Shown: one piece after another, positions 5,133 through 12,274 of the stretch | Numbering within the stretch: position 1 is the first letter of the stretch | Layout of the letters: the number at the start of each line of letters is the position of its first letter | Assembly: GCA_964590835.1 (NCBI GenBank) | Contig: CAZPYD010000008.1 | Location: 1-27,979 of the forward strand | Reading direction: 5' to 3' | Length of the DNA stretch: 27,979 nt | Origin: CAZPYD01 sp964590835 | GTDB taxonomy: Bacteria; Patescibacteriota; Minisyncoccia; JAHISW01; Tagabacteraceae | Position numbers and translations under genes: made by a program | Notes under the pieces: generated by a model | The model's input: the letters and a program-made list of their open reading frames with translations, nothing else | What the model was told of the DNA's origin: nothing | The model's database searches: none

Positions 5133-7202
5133 ATGACCAGAGAATATCCAATAGAAAAAGTTAGAGATACAGGTATTATTGCCCATATTGATGCTGGTAA
5201 AACAACAGTGACAGAGGGTATTCTTTATCGCACAGGTAGAAAGCACAAGATTGGTGCTGTTCACGAAGGAGAGGCTACTATGGACTGGATGGAACAAGAA
5301 AGAGAGCGTGGTATTACTATTACTTCTGCTGCGACAACTTGTTTTTGGAAAGATCATCGGGTGAACATAATTGATACTCCTGGTCACGTAGACTTTACTG
5401 TAGAAGTAGAGCGTTCTTTGCGTGTGCTTGATGGTGCTGTGGTTGTTTTCGATGGGAAAATGGGTGTAGAGCCTCAATCAGAAACAGTTTGGAGGCAGGC
5501 TGATAAATATGGAGTACCTAGGGTTTGCTTTATAAACAAAATTAATCAAACAGGTGGAGATTTTTATAAATCCCTTGAAAGTATTAGAGAGCGTCTTAGA
5601 AAAGAGGCATATCCTATACAGCTGCCAATTGGTTTTGAAAAAGAAATAAATGGTATTGTGGACTTGGTAAAAATGAAAGCCTACACATATAAGGAGTTTT
5701 CAGATAAAGAACTGATAGAGGGTGAAATCCCTGCAGACATGCTAGAAAAAGCAGAAAAATACAGAGAAGAGCTTATAGAAAAGGCCGTGGAAGCGGATGA
5801 GGCATTGATGGAGAAATACCTGGAAGGAGAGGCGTTAACTGAAGAAGAAATTAAATCTGCCATAAGAAAGAGCACTTTAACTGGTCAGTTTTTCCCTGTT
5901 CTTGGAGGGGACGGCAGAGGTGTTGTTGTTGAGACTATATTGGATGCTATTGTAGATTATTTGCCTTCACCTGTAGAAATGCCTCCTATTGTAGGAAAAG
6001 AGCCAAGGACAGATGAAGAAAAGACAGTGAAGATAGATGATAGCGAGCCATTTGCAGCTCTTGCTTTTAAACTTCAAAATGATCCATTTGTTGGTCAGCT
6101 TACTTTCTTTAGAGTTTATTCCGGGACACTTGCTGCCGGTTCATATATTTTAAATACTAGGTCAGGCAAAAAAGAAAGAGTTGGGCGTATTTTGATGATG
6201 CATGCCAACGACAGAGAGGAAGTTAAAGAAGTAAACGCAGGAGATATTGCCGCTATTGTTGGATTAAAAAATGTAAGAACAGGTGATACTTTGTGCGATG
6301 AAAAAAATCCTATTGTTTTGGAGGGTATTGATCCACCAGAAGTAGTGGTTTCTATGAGGATTGAGCCAAAAACTAAGCAAGACCAAGAAAAGATGAGTTT
6401 GGCCTTGCATAAACTTTCTGAAGAGGACCCTACTTTTAAGATTAAAACTGACGAAGAAACTTTGGAAACTATTATTTCCGGAATGGGTGAGCTTCACTTG
6501 GAAGTTTTGGTAGACAGAATGAAAAGAGAATTTAAAGTAGAGGCCAATATTGGTAAACCACAGGTTGCTTATAAGGAGACAATTACCGGAGAATCGGAGG
6601 CTGAAGGGAAATATGTTAAGCAGTCTGGTGGACGAGGTCAATATGGACACGTTTGGCTTAGAGTTAAGCCAAGAGAAAGAGGCGAGGACTTTGAGTTTGT
6701 TAACTCTATTAAAGGTGGTGTTATTCCTCAAGAGTTTATCCCGGCTGTTGAAAAAGGAATAAGAGAGGCGTTGGATAAAGGTGTTGTTGCTGGATTCCCT
6801 TTGGTGGATATTTCTGTAGAACTTTATGACGGTTCTTATCATGATGTTGACTCTTCTGAATCAGCTTTCAAAATTGCTGGTTCTATGTGTTTGCAGGAAG
6901 CTGTGAGAAGGTCTAAACCAATTATTCTTGAGCCGATTATGAAAGTGGAAGTTGTTACTCCGGAAGAATCTTTGGGAGATGTTACAGGTAGCTTGAGCTC
7001 TAAGAGGGGACAGATTGAAGAGATGTCAGAAAGGCATAACCTTAAAGTTATTAGCGCCAAAGTTCCTCTGGGAGAAATGTTTGGTTATGTTACAGCGTTA
7101 AGGTCTTTGTCTAAAGGACGAGCCAGCTTTAGTATGGAGTTTGATCATTATGCCAAAGTACCTGGTAACGTCGAGGAAGATATTAAAGAAGGAAAGAAAT
7201 AA
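5133..7202 (+). CDS. fusA: Elongation factor G
   Basis: A 689-aa translational GTPase that drives tRNA-mRNA translocation and, with RRF, ribosome recycling. G1 is AHIDAGKT (17-24), G2 lies within RGITITSAAT, G3 is DTPGHVDF, and domains II-V follow (IISGMGELHLEVLVDRMKREF, GGRGQYGHVWLRV, SLSSKRGQIEEM). Length is normal. One oddity: the G4 motif, normally NKxD, reads NKIN at residues 135-138 (5535-5546). The guanine-recognising Asp is therefore replaced by Asn. Everything else is canonical. No Shine-Dalgarno (GATTATTT before ATG). Confidence 0.98.
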   Translation: MTREYPIEKVRDTGIIAHIDAGKTTVTEGILYRTGRKHKIGAVHEGEATMDWMEQERERGITITSAATTCFWKDHRVNIIDTPGHVDFTVEVERSLRVLDGAVVVFDGKMGVEPQSETVWRQADKYGVPRVCFINKINQTGGDFYKSLESIRERLRKEAYPIQLPIGFEKEINGIVDLVKMKAYTYKEFSDKELIEGEIPADMLEKAEKYREELIEKAVEADEALMEKYLEGEALTEEEIKSAIRKSTLTGQFFPVLGGDGRGVVVETILDAIVDYLPSPVEMPPIVGKEPRTDEEKTVKIDDSEPFAALAFKLQNDPFVGQLTFFRVYSGTLAAGSYILNTRSGKKERVGRILMMHANDREEVKEVNAGDIAAIVGLKNVRTGDTLCDEKNPIVLEGIDPPEVVVSMRIEPKTKQDQEKMSLALHKLSEEDPTFKIKTDEETLETIISGMGELHLEVLVDRMKREFKVEANIGKPQVAYKETITGESEAEGKYVKQSGGRGQYGHVWLRVKPRERGEDFEFVNSIKGGVIPQEFIPAVEKGIREALDKGVVAGFPLVDISVELYDGSYHDVDSSESAFKIAGSMCLQEAVRRSKPIILEPIMKVEVVTPEESLGDVTGSLSSKRGQIEEMSERHNLKVISAKVPLGEMFGYVTALRSLSKGRASFSMEFDHYAKVPGNVEEDIKEGKK

Positions 7203-7222
7203 GAAAAATTTCTAATTTCTAA

Positions 7223-7247
7223 CCTGCCTGCCGGCAGAGGCAGGTTC
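7223..7247. repeat. GC-rich hairpin after fusA
   Basis: AACCTGCC pairs with GGCAGGTT around TGCCGGCAGA, in the 108-bp gap before the tiny ORF. There is no T-run, so it is not a classical terminator. The CCTGCCTGCCGGCAG word resembles a common intergenic palindrome. Confidence 0.7.
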
Positions 7248-7310
7248 ACTTAATTTCTAATAAAAGGCCAAATTCAAAAATATTTTAATTTTTAATTTTT
7301 AATTTTTTAT

Positions 7311-7433
7311 ATGGATTTTGAACAAACAACAGAAGAATCAAATAGTTGTGATTTTCCTCTTTTTTCTGAGTTTGCCTTTGAAGATTCACTTGATCTGGAA
7401 GAAGAAGTAGAGCTGGAGAATTTGCCCATATAA
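7311..7433 (+). CDS. Possible 40-aa acidic peptide
   Basis: An ATG at 7311 opens a 40-codon frame ending at TAA 7431. The peptide is very acidic, with about 13 Glu/Asp and no Lys or Arg (ending EDSLDLEEEVELENLPI). It has one Cys. There is no Shine-Dalgarno, but most genes of this operon lack one. It lies 108 bp after fusA and is followed by the shared terminator at 7461. No family recognised. Its composition is not what random AT-rich sequence would give, yet its length makes coding status uncertain. Confidence 0.45.
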   Translation: MDFEQTTEESNSCDFPLFSEFAFEDSLDLEEEVELENLPI

Positions 7434-7460
7434 TTTTATCTATATAGTGTAATAAAGAAA

Positions 7461-7487
7461 CACCGCCCTGGGGCGGTGTTTTGGGTT
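7461..7487. terminator. Bidirectional terminator between the fusA unit and the HD gene
   Basis: CACCGCCC (7461-7468) and GGGCGGTG (7471-7478), with AAA on the left and TTTTGGGTTTTT on the right. Confidence 0.85.
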
Positions 7488-7488
7488 T

Positions 7489-8082
7489 TTATTTACATTT
7501 ATATTTTGGCTCCTTTTCATGGAGCCATTCGGTAAATTCTGTTTCTCTGACGACTTCAAAGATGGTTTTGGCAGATTCTGTTTGCAATTTTTTGCCTGTG
7601 TTGTCAATAAATGCCTTGGCTATTTTGAAGCCAATATCAAGATAATATTTTGCCTGGAATATCAACTGAAGCATGTCGGCATCTTTGGCGATTATAGATT
7701 CTTTATCTTTTCCTCTTTCAAAGTCTAAAAATAGAGAACCGAGTCTTTTTTTAATTTCTTTGGGGAATTGTTGTGAAAAATCTTGAAAAGCTCTCATCTC
7801 GGGTATTTTTTTATCAATATATTTTGTTGTTATTTTGTTTGGATCACCGATTCTTGTTTCGGCGTTGTCGTGAAATAAACACATACAAGCGATTCTTTCA
7901 GGGTTTTTTGCTTCTTCAAGTACTGCCAAAATATAGGCAATTTGTGCTGTCATAGCAGCGTGTTCGGCTATGTTCTCTGGATTTTTTATGCCAATCTTTT
8001 TCCAACCAGATCTACCGACTCTTGTTAAATCATGCGCCTCAAAAATACCATTAACAATACCTTTAATTTCTTTGGGTTTCAT
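7489..8082 (-). CDS. HD-domain phosphohydrolase (HDDC2/YfbR-like)
   Basis: 197 aa with the HD metal-binding set: H41 (AEHAAMTAQIA), H71-D72 (CLFHDNAETRIGD) and D134/D136 (IIAKDADMLQL). The family, named HDDC2 or YfbR, hydrolyses 5'-deoxynucleoside monophosphates. That role is inferred here from the pattern, and the substrate is not shown by sequence. It is transcribed against the str cluster, between fusA and tuf, which are normally adjacent. GGAGAAG lies 8-9 nt before the ATG on the minus strand, unlike the SD-less ribosomal genes around it. Confidence 0.88.
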   Translation of the reverse strand: MKPKEIKGIVNGIFEAHDLTRVGRSGWKKIGIKNPENIAEHAAMTAQIAYILAVLEEAKNPERIACMCLFHDNAETRIGDPNKITTKYIDKKIPEMRAFQDFSQQFPKEIKKRLGSLFLDFERGKDKESIIAKDADMLQLIFQAKYYLDIGFKIAKAFIDNTGKKLQTESAKTIFEVVRETEFTEWLHEKEPKYKCK

Positions 8083-8100
8083 TTAATCTTCTCCAATTTT

Positions 8101-8343
8101 TTGTTAAGGTTTCAATTTGCTCCAATAATGGCACAAAAGATAAATTAAAGCAATGAAAATGACCACAGACCTTCAAAAACCTCCCCAAATCAAAAATTTT
8201 TTAATCCGATCCTCATGCTGTGTTGTTATCTCTGTGGTATATCTCTACACTTTACTATAGATACCTGACATAACTAGTAGTTTCCTTCGCGGACCCTTAC
8301 CGGGCAAATATTAAAAAATTTTTATTTGGCTCGGTTTTTTTAT
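8101..8343 (+). ncRNA. Candidate small RNA or attenuated leader upstream of tuf
   Basis: This is the first part of the 420-bp gap 8083-8502. TTGTTA (8101-8106) with AATAAT (8124-8129) at 17 nt could start a transcript near 8136. It would end at a strong terminator: ACCGGGCAAATA (8299-8310) with TATTTGGCTCGGT (8323-8335), then a run of T. Inside, CCACAGA (8163-8169) can pair with TCTGTGG (8232-8238). No ORF of note is present. I could not match it to tmRNA, SRP RNA, RNase P RNA or a known riboswitch. Confidence 0.4.
8299..8341 (+). terminator. Terminator upstream of tuf
   Basis: A 12-bp stem (8299-8310 with 8323-8335, one bulged G and one G-T pair) is followed by TTTTTTT. It would stop any transcript coming from upstream before the tuf promoter. 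Confidence 0.85.
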
Positions 8344-8353
8344 GCTGAACTAC

Positions 8354-8502
8354 TTGACTCATTTTTTAATTTCTGTAATATTAAACAATACTATTATATT
8401 GCTTTTTAGGAAGCAATATCTTATTATCATATATATACAAGGTCTATATACAAGATCGAAAATCTTGTTTTAATAATATTAATAATTAAATTTTAAAAAT
8501 TT
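8354..8502 (+). promoter_or_regulatory. tuf promoter and structured leader
   Basis: TTGACT (8354-8359), a 16-nt spacer and TAATAT (8376-8381) predict a start near 8388. The ~115-nt leader holds two perfect hairpins, ATATTGCTT/AAGCAATAT (about 8397-8420) and CAAGAT/ATCTTG (8451-8467). It ends in AT-rich sequence with no Shine-Dalgarno. Confidence 0.65.
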
Positions 8503-9696
8503 ATGGCAGATAAATTTGAACGTTCAAAGCCACATGTTAACGTAGGTACAATTGGCCACGTTGACCATGGTAAAACTACTTTGACTGCCGCCATTTTGCA
8601 TTCTTTGAATTTGGCTGGTAACAAAGTAAAATTGGAGAAAGTCGATGATATCGACAAGGCTCCAGAAGAGAAGGAGAGAGGAATCACTATCGCTCTTCAT
8701 CACTCTGAGTATGAAACAGATGCTAGGCATTATGCTCACATTGATGCTCCAGGTCATGCCGACTACATCAAAAACATGATTACCGGTGCTGCTCAAATGG
8801 ATGGCGCAGTGCTTGTTGTATCAGCTGCTGATGGTGCTATGCCTCAAACAAGAGAGCATATCCTATTAGCAAGGCAGGTTGGTGTACCAAAGATTATTGT
8901 TTTTCTAAACAAAACTGACCAAGTTGATGATCCAGAATTGGTAGATTTGGTAGAAGCTGAAATTAGAGAACTTCTAACTAAATATGAATATCCTGGAGAT
9001 GACGCTCCTATCTTAAAAGGTTCTGCTTTGAAAGCTCTTGATGCTTCAAGTGCTGATGACGAAGCTATAAAACCTATTTTGGAGCTTGTAAAGGCTATGG
9101 ATGAATATATTCCAGAACCTGAAAGAGATGTTGAAAAACCTTTCCTAATGCCAGTTGAAGACATTTTCTCAATCGAAGGTAGAGGTACAGTGGTAACAGG
9201 TAGGATTGAAAGAGGAAAAGTAAAAGTAGGAGAGGAGATAGATATTGTTGGTCTAAAAGATACAACAAAGTCTACTGTTACAGGTATTGAAATGTTCAAC
9301 AAACAATTAGACGAAGGTCTATGTGGCGACAATGCAGGCATTCTTTTAAGAGGTCTTAAGAAAGAGGACATCGATAGAGGTCAAGTATTGGTCAAGCCGG
9401 GGAGTGTAACACCTCACACAGAGTTTGAAGCTGAGGTTGTTATTCTAACAAAAGAAGAAGGTGGTAGACATACTCCATTTTTCTCAGGTTATAAGCCACA
9501 GTTCTACATCAGAACTACAGACGTTACAGGTGAAGTTACTTTACCTGAAGGCGTAGAGATGGTTATGCCTGGTGATACAATCACTTTCCAGATTAAACTT
9601 ATCTCTCCAATTGCTCTTGAGGAACAGCAAAGGTTTGCTATTCGTGAAGGAGGTAGAACAGTTGGTGCAGGTGTTGTAACAAAGATTACAAAATAA
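8503..9696 (+). CDS. tuf: Elongation factor Tu
   Basis: A 397-aa GTPase that delivers aminoacyl-tRNA to the ribosome. G1 is GHVDHGKT (18-25), G2 is RGITIALHHSEYE, G3 is DAPGHADY (the common form is DCPGHADY), and G4 is NKTD in FLNKTDQVDD. Domain II (EGRGTVVTGRIERG) and domain III (RHTPFFSGYKPQFYIRT, and the C-terminal REGGRTVGAGVVTKI) are complete. It has its own promoter and is followed 127 bp later by rpsJ with no clear terminator between. Cotranscription with the S10 cluster is likely. Confidence 0.98.
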   Translation: MADKFERSKPHVNVGTIGHVDHGKTTLTAAILHSLNLAGNKVKLEKVDDIDKAPEEKERGITIALHHSEYETDARHYAHIDAPGHADYIKNMITGAAQMDGAVLVVSAADGAMPQTREHILLARQVGVPKIIVFLNKTDQVDDPELVDLVEAEIRELLTKYEYPGDDAPILKGSALKALDASSADDEAIKPILELVKAMDEYIPEPERDVEKPFLMPVEDIFSIEGRGTVVTGRIERGKVKVGEEIDIVGLKDTTKSTVTGIEMFNKQLDEGLCGDNAGILLRGLKKEDIDRGQVLVKPGSVTPHTEFEAEVVILTKEEGGRHTPFFSGYKPQFYIRTTDVTGEVTLPEGVEMVMPGDTITFQIKLISPIALEEQQRFAIREGGRTVGAGVVTKITK

Positions 9697-9706
9697 AGGA
9701 GTTTGT

Positions 9707-9738
9707 TCATGATTTGGAGCGAAGCGAACAAATCGTGA
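9707..9738. repeat. Hairpin in the tuf-rpsJ spacer
   Basis: TCATGATTTG (9707-9716) pairs over 10 bp with CAAATCGTGA (9729-9738), including one T-G pair. The loop is GAGCGAAGCGAA. No T-run follows. Confidence 0.75.
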
Positions 9739-9751
9739 TTGCAAAACCTTT

Positions 9752-9823
9752 ACCGAGCACTCAGATCGCTGAGTGCTCGGTCCTAAAGAAATTATATTCG
9801 CTTCACTCATTAATTTTTTGGAA
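9752..9823 (+). promoter_or_regulatory. Two-hairpin leader of rpsJ
   Basis: Stem 1 is a perfect 13 bp, ACCGAGCACTCAG (9752-9764) with 9769-9781, loop ATCG. Stem 2 is CCTAAAGAAATTA with TAATTTTTTGG around the 16-nt loop TATTCGCTTCACTCAT, ending 2 nt before the ATG. Layout, loop length and loop sequence (13 of 16 positions) match the rpsL leader at 3895. The stem 1 closing pair is G-C here and A-T there. Confidence 0.75.
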
Positions 9824-10174
9824 ATGGCTGTAAAAACGCAAAAAAAGAAAAAAGATTCAGCAGAAGTGGCTCAAAAGCTTAGAATTAGAGTGCGAGCTTA
9901 TGATCACAAAATATTGGATAGCAGCATAAAGCAGATCGTGGATATAGTGGAAAGGGCTGGTGTAGAATTCGTTGGTCCAATCCCACTACCTACCGAGATT
10001 AAAAAATATACTGTTAATCGCTCAACTTTTGTGCATAAAGACGCTCGTGAACAGTTTGAAATGAGAGTTCACAAAAGGATTTTGGATATTTTAAATCCAA
10101 CTCCAAAAGTGATTGACTCACTTACTGGTTTAAGTTTGCCTGCGGGAGTTGATATAGAAGTGAAAGCTGTTTAA
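9824..10174 (+). CDS. rpsJ: 30S ribosomal protein uS10
   Basis: 116 aa. It is a small-subunit head protein, also NusE in antitermination in bacteria studied so far. Start set at ATG 9824 (MAVKTQKKKK), because the longer frame from 9773 would run through the leader hairpins. Conserved blocks are LRIRVRAYDHKILDSSIKQIV, FVGPIPLPTEIKKYTVNRSTFVHKDAREQFE and RILDILNPTPKVIDSLTGLSLPAGVDIEVK. It has a short Lys-rich N-terminal extension. First gene of the S10 cluster, ending before a terminator-like hairpin. Confidence 0.98.
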   Translation: MAVKTQKKKKDSAEVAQKLRIRVRAYDHKILDSSIKQIVDIVERAGVEFVGPIPLPTEIKKYTVNRSTFVHKDAREQFEMRVHKRILDILNPTPKVIDSLTGLSLPAGVDIEVKAV

Positions 10175-10191
10175 ATTGGATTTTGGCATTA

Positions 10192-10235
10192 AGTCGCCAG
10201 GTCACGGTAAACACTGGACAACTGGCGGCTTTTTG
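10192..10235 (+). terminator. Terminator-like hairpin between rpsJ and rplC
   Basis: AGTCGCCAG (10192-10200) pairs over 9 bp with CTGGCGGCT (10222-10230) and is followed by TTTTT. It lies inside the S10 cluster and overlaps the -35 box of the promoter just downstream. Confidence 0.75.
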
Positions 10236-10242
10236 CTATAAT
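10215..10242 (+). promoter_or_regulatory. Internal promoter for rplC
   Basis: TGGACA (10215-10220), a 16-nt spacer and consensus TATAAT (10237-10242). The start would be near 10249. The -35 box sits in the loop of the terminator hairpin. Confidence 0.65.
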
Positions 10243-10248
10243 CTTTCT

Positions 10249-10294
10249 CATGTAACATAAAACTTGAAACTTGAAACATTTTTTATGTTTCAAG
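10249..10294 (+). repeat. Heptad-periodic leader hairpin of rplC
   Basis: The leader reads in exact 7-nt steps from the predicted transcript start: CATGTAA, CATAAAA, CTTGAAA, CTTGAAA, CAT (C at 10249, 10256, 10263, 10270 and 10277). The last unit forms a perfect 10-bp hairpin, CTTGAAACAT (10270-10279) with 10285-10294. The hairpin ends 10 nt before the ATG. The same words occur before secY. Confidence 0.8.
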
Positions 10295-10304
10295 AAAAAA
10301 TATT

Positions 10305-10856
10305 ATGAAATTTTTACTAGGAAAGAAAATAAAGATGACGCAGATGTTTGATGAGGAGGGTACTGTGTATCCTGCGACTTTGATTTTGGCTGAGCCAAAC
10401 ACTATTAGTCTTTTACGAACAGAAGAAAAAGACGGCTATTTGGCCGCCCAAGTTTCCTTAGGTAAAAAGAAAAGAGAATTTAGGCTAGAAGATTTGGGTG
10501 AACTAAAAGCTGGCGATCAAATCGATGTTTCTATTTTTGAAGATGGAGAAAAGATTACTGTTAGTGGCACATCCAAAGGTAAGGGCTTTCAAGGTGTGGT
10601 TAAAAGACATGGTTTCGCTGGAGGTCCCAGGACTCACGGTCAGAAGCATTCAGAAAGAGAACCTGGTTCTATTGGAGCTACAGAGCCCGCCAGAGTATTT
10701 AAAGGTACAAGGATGGCCGGTAGAATGGGTAGCGACAGAGTAACAGTAAAAAACCTTAAAGTTTTAAAAACAGACAAAGAAACAAATGAAATATTGATTA
10801 GTGGTGCTGTTCCAGGGAAGATAGGTACATTGCTAGAAATAAGAAGCATAAATTAA
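10305..10856 (+). CDS. rplC: 50S ribosomal protein uL3
   Basis: 183 aa, shorter than the ~205-210 aa of most bacteria. It folds near the peptidyl transferase centre and starts 23S assembly. MKFLLGKKIKMTQMFDEEG at the N-terminus, the GTSKGKGFQGVVKRHGFAGG loop and the GSIGATEPARVFKGTRMAGRMG segment are typical; Q/H residues of the extended loop are present (THGQKHSERE). Start at 10305, no Shine-Dalgarno (AAAAATATT). Followed by rplD after 5 bp. Confidence 0.98.
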   Translation: MKFLLGKKIKMTQMFDEEGTVYPATLILAEPNTISLLRTEEKDGYLAAQVSLGKKKREFRLEDLGELKAGDQIDVSIFEDGEKITVSGTSKGKGFQGVVKRHGFAGGPRTHGQKHSEREPGSIGATEPARVFKGTRMAGRMGSDRVTVKNLKVLKTDKETNEILISGAVPGKIGTLLEIRSIN

Positions 10857-10861
10857 ACAAC

Positions 10862-11653
10862 ATGGAACTTAAAGTATACAATCAGAAAGGCGATGAAACA
10901 GGTAAAGTAAAAGTATCTGAAGCTATTTTTGGTTTGTCTTGGAATGATGACTTGATGCATCAAGTCATTGTTGCAATGCAAGCGAACAAGAGAGTAACTA
11001 TCGCACACGCTAAAACACGTGCAGAGGTTCGTGGTGGAGGCGCAAAGCCTTGGAGGCAAAAAGGTACAGGGCGAGCAAGACACGGTTCTAGAAGGTCTCC
11101 TATTTGGATTGGTGGTGGTGCTACTCACGGTCCTTTAAAAGATAAAGACTATTCAAAGAAAATAAACAAAAAAATGAAAAAGAAAGCCCTTTATGTGGCG
11201 CTTTCTCAGAAAGTAAAAGATGGTGAGGTTTTGGTTTTGGATGGTTTAAAATTAACCGCTCCAAAAACAAAAGAAGCAAATACTATTGTTTCTAGCCTGG
11301 GAAAGATAAAAGGTTTTGAAAAATTAGCACAGAAAAGAAAAAACAGGGCAGAGATACTAACAAAAGAAAATAATATAGAAGCAAAACAAGCATTTAAAAA
11401 TCTTCCAGGAGTATTAGTAGAAGAAGCTAGAAACATAAACCCGCTTGATGTTTTAAAATATAAATATTTAATTTTTACAAAAGACTCTATAAAAACACTA
11501 GAACCTGAAACAAAGAAAGCAGAAACAAAGAAACCAAAACCAAAAAAGAAAGAGACCAAAGAAGTGAAGAAAGAAAAAGAAGCAAAAACTAAGAAAGAAA
11601 CAAAGAAGATAACAACTAAAACAACCACTAAAGAAAAATCGGCTAAGAAATAA
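10862..11653 (+). CDS. rplD: 50S ribosomal protein uL4 with long Lys-rich tail
   Basis: 263 aa, against about 200-210 in most bacteria. The core contains the exit-tunnel loop GGGAKPWRQKGTGRARHGS and the SPIWIGGGATHGP segment. From about residue 210 the protein becomes a low-complexity tail of Lys, Thr and Glu (ETKKPKPKKKETKEVKKEKE and onward to SAKK). In E. coli uL4 also represses its own operon; nothing here tests that. The stop codon lies inside the terminator hairpin, so the operon ends here. Four non-ribosomal genes follow before rplW. Confidence 0.97.
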   Translation: MELKVYNQKGDETGKVKVSEAIFGLSWNDDLMHQVIVAMQANKRVTIAHAKTRAEVRGGGAKPWRQKGTGRARHGSRRSPIWIGGGATHGPLKDKDYSKKINKKMKKKALYVALSQKVKDGEVLVLDGLKLTAPKTKEANTIVSSLGKIKGFEKLAQKRKNRAEILTKENNIEAKQAFKNLPGVLVEEARNINPLDVLKYKYLIFTKDSIKTLEPETKKAETKKPKPKKKETKEVKKEKEAKTKKETKKITTKTTTKEKSAKK

Positions 11654-11665
11654 GCCGATTTTTTG
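11637..11665 (+). terminator. Terminator overlapping the rplD stop codon
   Basis: AATCGGCT (11637-11644) pairs with AGCCGATT (11653-11660). The TAA lies in the loop. Six T follow. Confidence 0.9.
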
Positions 11666-11803
11666 ATGTCACAGTGTATTTAAAAGGTGTACAAGTTAAT
11701 GCGGTCGCATAATTCTATACATGTTAATAATTTAACAAAGGCTGATTTTTTGGTTATTATATTTACAAATAATACATTTTAGTGTATTATTTTTTTAAAT
11801 TTG
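11666..11803. other. First part of the 324-bp gap after rplD
   Basis: No ORF is supported. It contains an AT-rich hairpin with a T-run, AATAATACA (11768-11776) with TGTATTATT (11783-11791), possibly a second terminator. The rest of the gap is element E4 and the ribosome-binding site of the next gene. No convincing promoter seen. Confidence 0.6.
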
Positions 11804-11940
11804 CCCAGCACTATTCAAATTCAATAAGTCCTGATTTTAATCAGGACAAAAAATACTTAACATCTTTGTTTAAAAGTTTCGTATGCTTTAAGACTTTGTT
11901 GGTTTGTTTTTTGTTTTAATATTGAATTTGTAGTACTGGG
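11804..11940. repeat. MITE-like element E4, 137 bp, inverted copy
   Basis: The left arm CCCAGCACTATTCAAATTC (11804 onward, to 11825) and the right arm ATTGAATTTGTAGTACTGGG (11921-11940) match E1-E3 in the opposite orientation: the arm carrying the extra 2 nt is on the left. The sub-terminal hairpin is GTCCTGAT/ATCAGGAC (11828-11847). TTTG flanks it on both sides (11800-11803 and 11941-11944). Confidence 0.8.
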
Positions 11941-11977
11941 TTTGTAGTTTGAGATTTGAATAAAAAAGGAGGAAATT

Positions 11978-12274
11978 TTGGAAATTTTTCAGCAGATAAT
12001 CTCTTGGATGGTTGTTGGAGTAGGGTTTGTGGGTTGGCTAATATTTTTACCGCAAATCAAATTATTATTTAAGAATAAAGAAGCTCAATCTATTTCTCTT
12101 GGTTTAATTTGGGGTTCTTTAGGAATGCAGGCTACAATACTCACCCATACAATTTTGAAAAAAGATTGGCCTTTGGTATTTGCAATTACAATGAATTATA
12201 TTTGTCTTATTGTTGTTTTGATTTTGATATATTATTACAGAAAATATCCAGGTGGAAGAAAGAGAGGTCTTTGA
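11978..12274 (+). CDS. SemiSWEET-like PQ-loop membrane protein
   Basis: 98 aa with three predicted membrane helices (about 7-24, 44-60 and 66-87) and one PQ motif, P25-Q26, in LIFLPQIKLLFKNKEAQSISL. This is the half-size bacterial relative of SWEET transporters, which act as dimers in sugar transport; the substrate cannot be read from sequence. The start is TTG 11978 because AAGGAGG (11966-11972) sits 5 nt upstream. The TGA stop overlaps the ATG of the next gene (TGATG), which indicates translational coupling. Confidence 0.8.
   Translation: MEIFQQIISWMVVGVGFVGWLIFLPQIKLLFKNKEAQSISLGLIWGSLGMQATILTHTILKKDWPLVFAITMNYICLIVVLILIYYYRKYPGGRKRGL

Noticed and set aside
8281..8341. RNase P RNA-like or tRNA-like fragment near the tuf terminator
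   Set aside because: CCCGGTAAGGGT on the minus strand recalls a short RNase P motif, but no P4 core or other conserved blocks are present; no cloverleaf is found.
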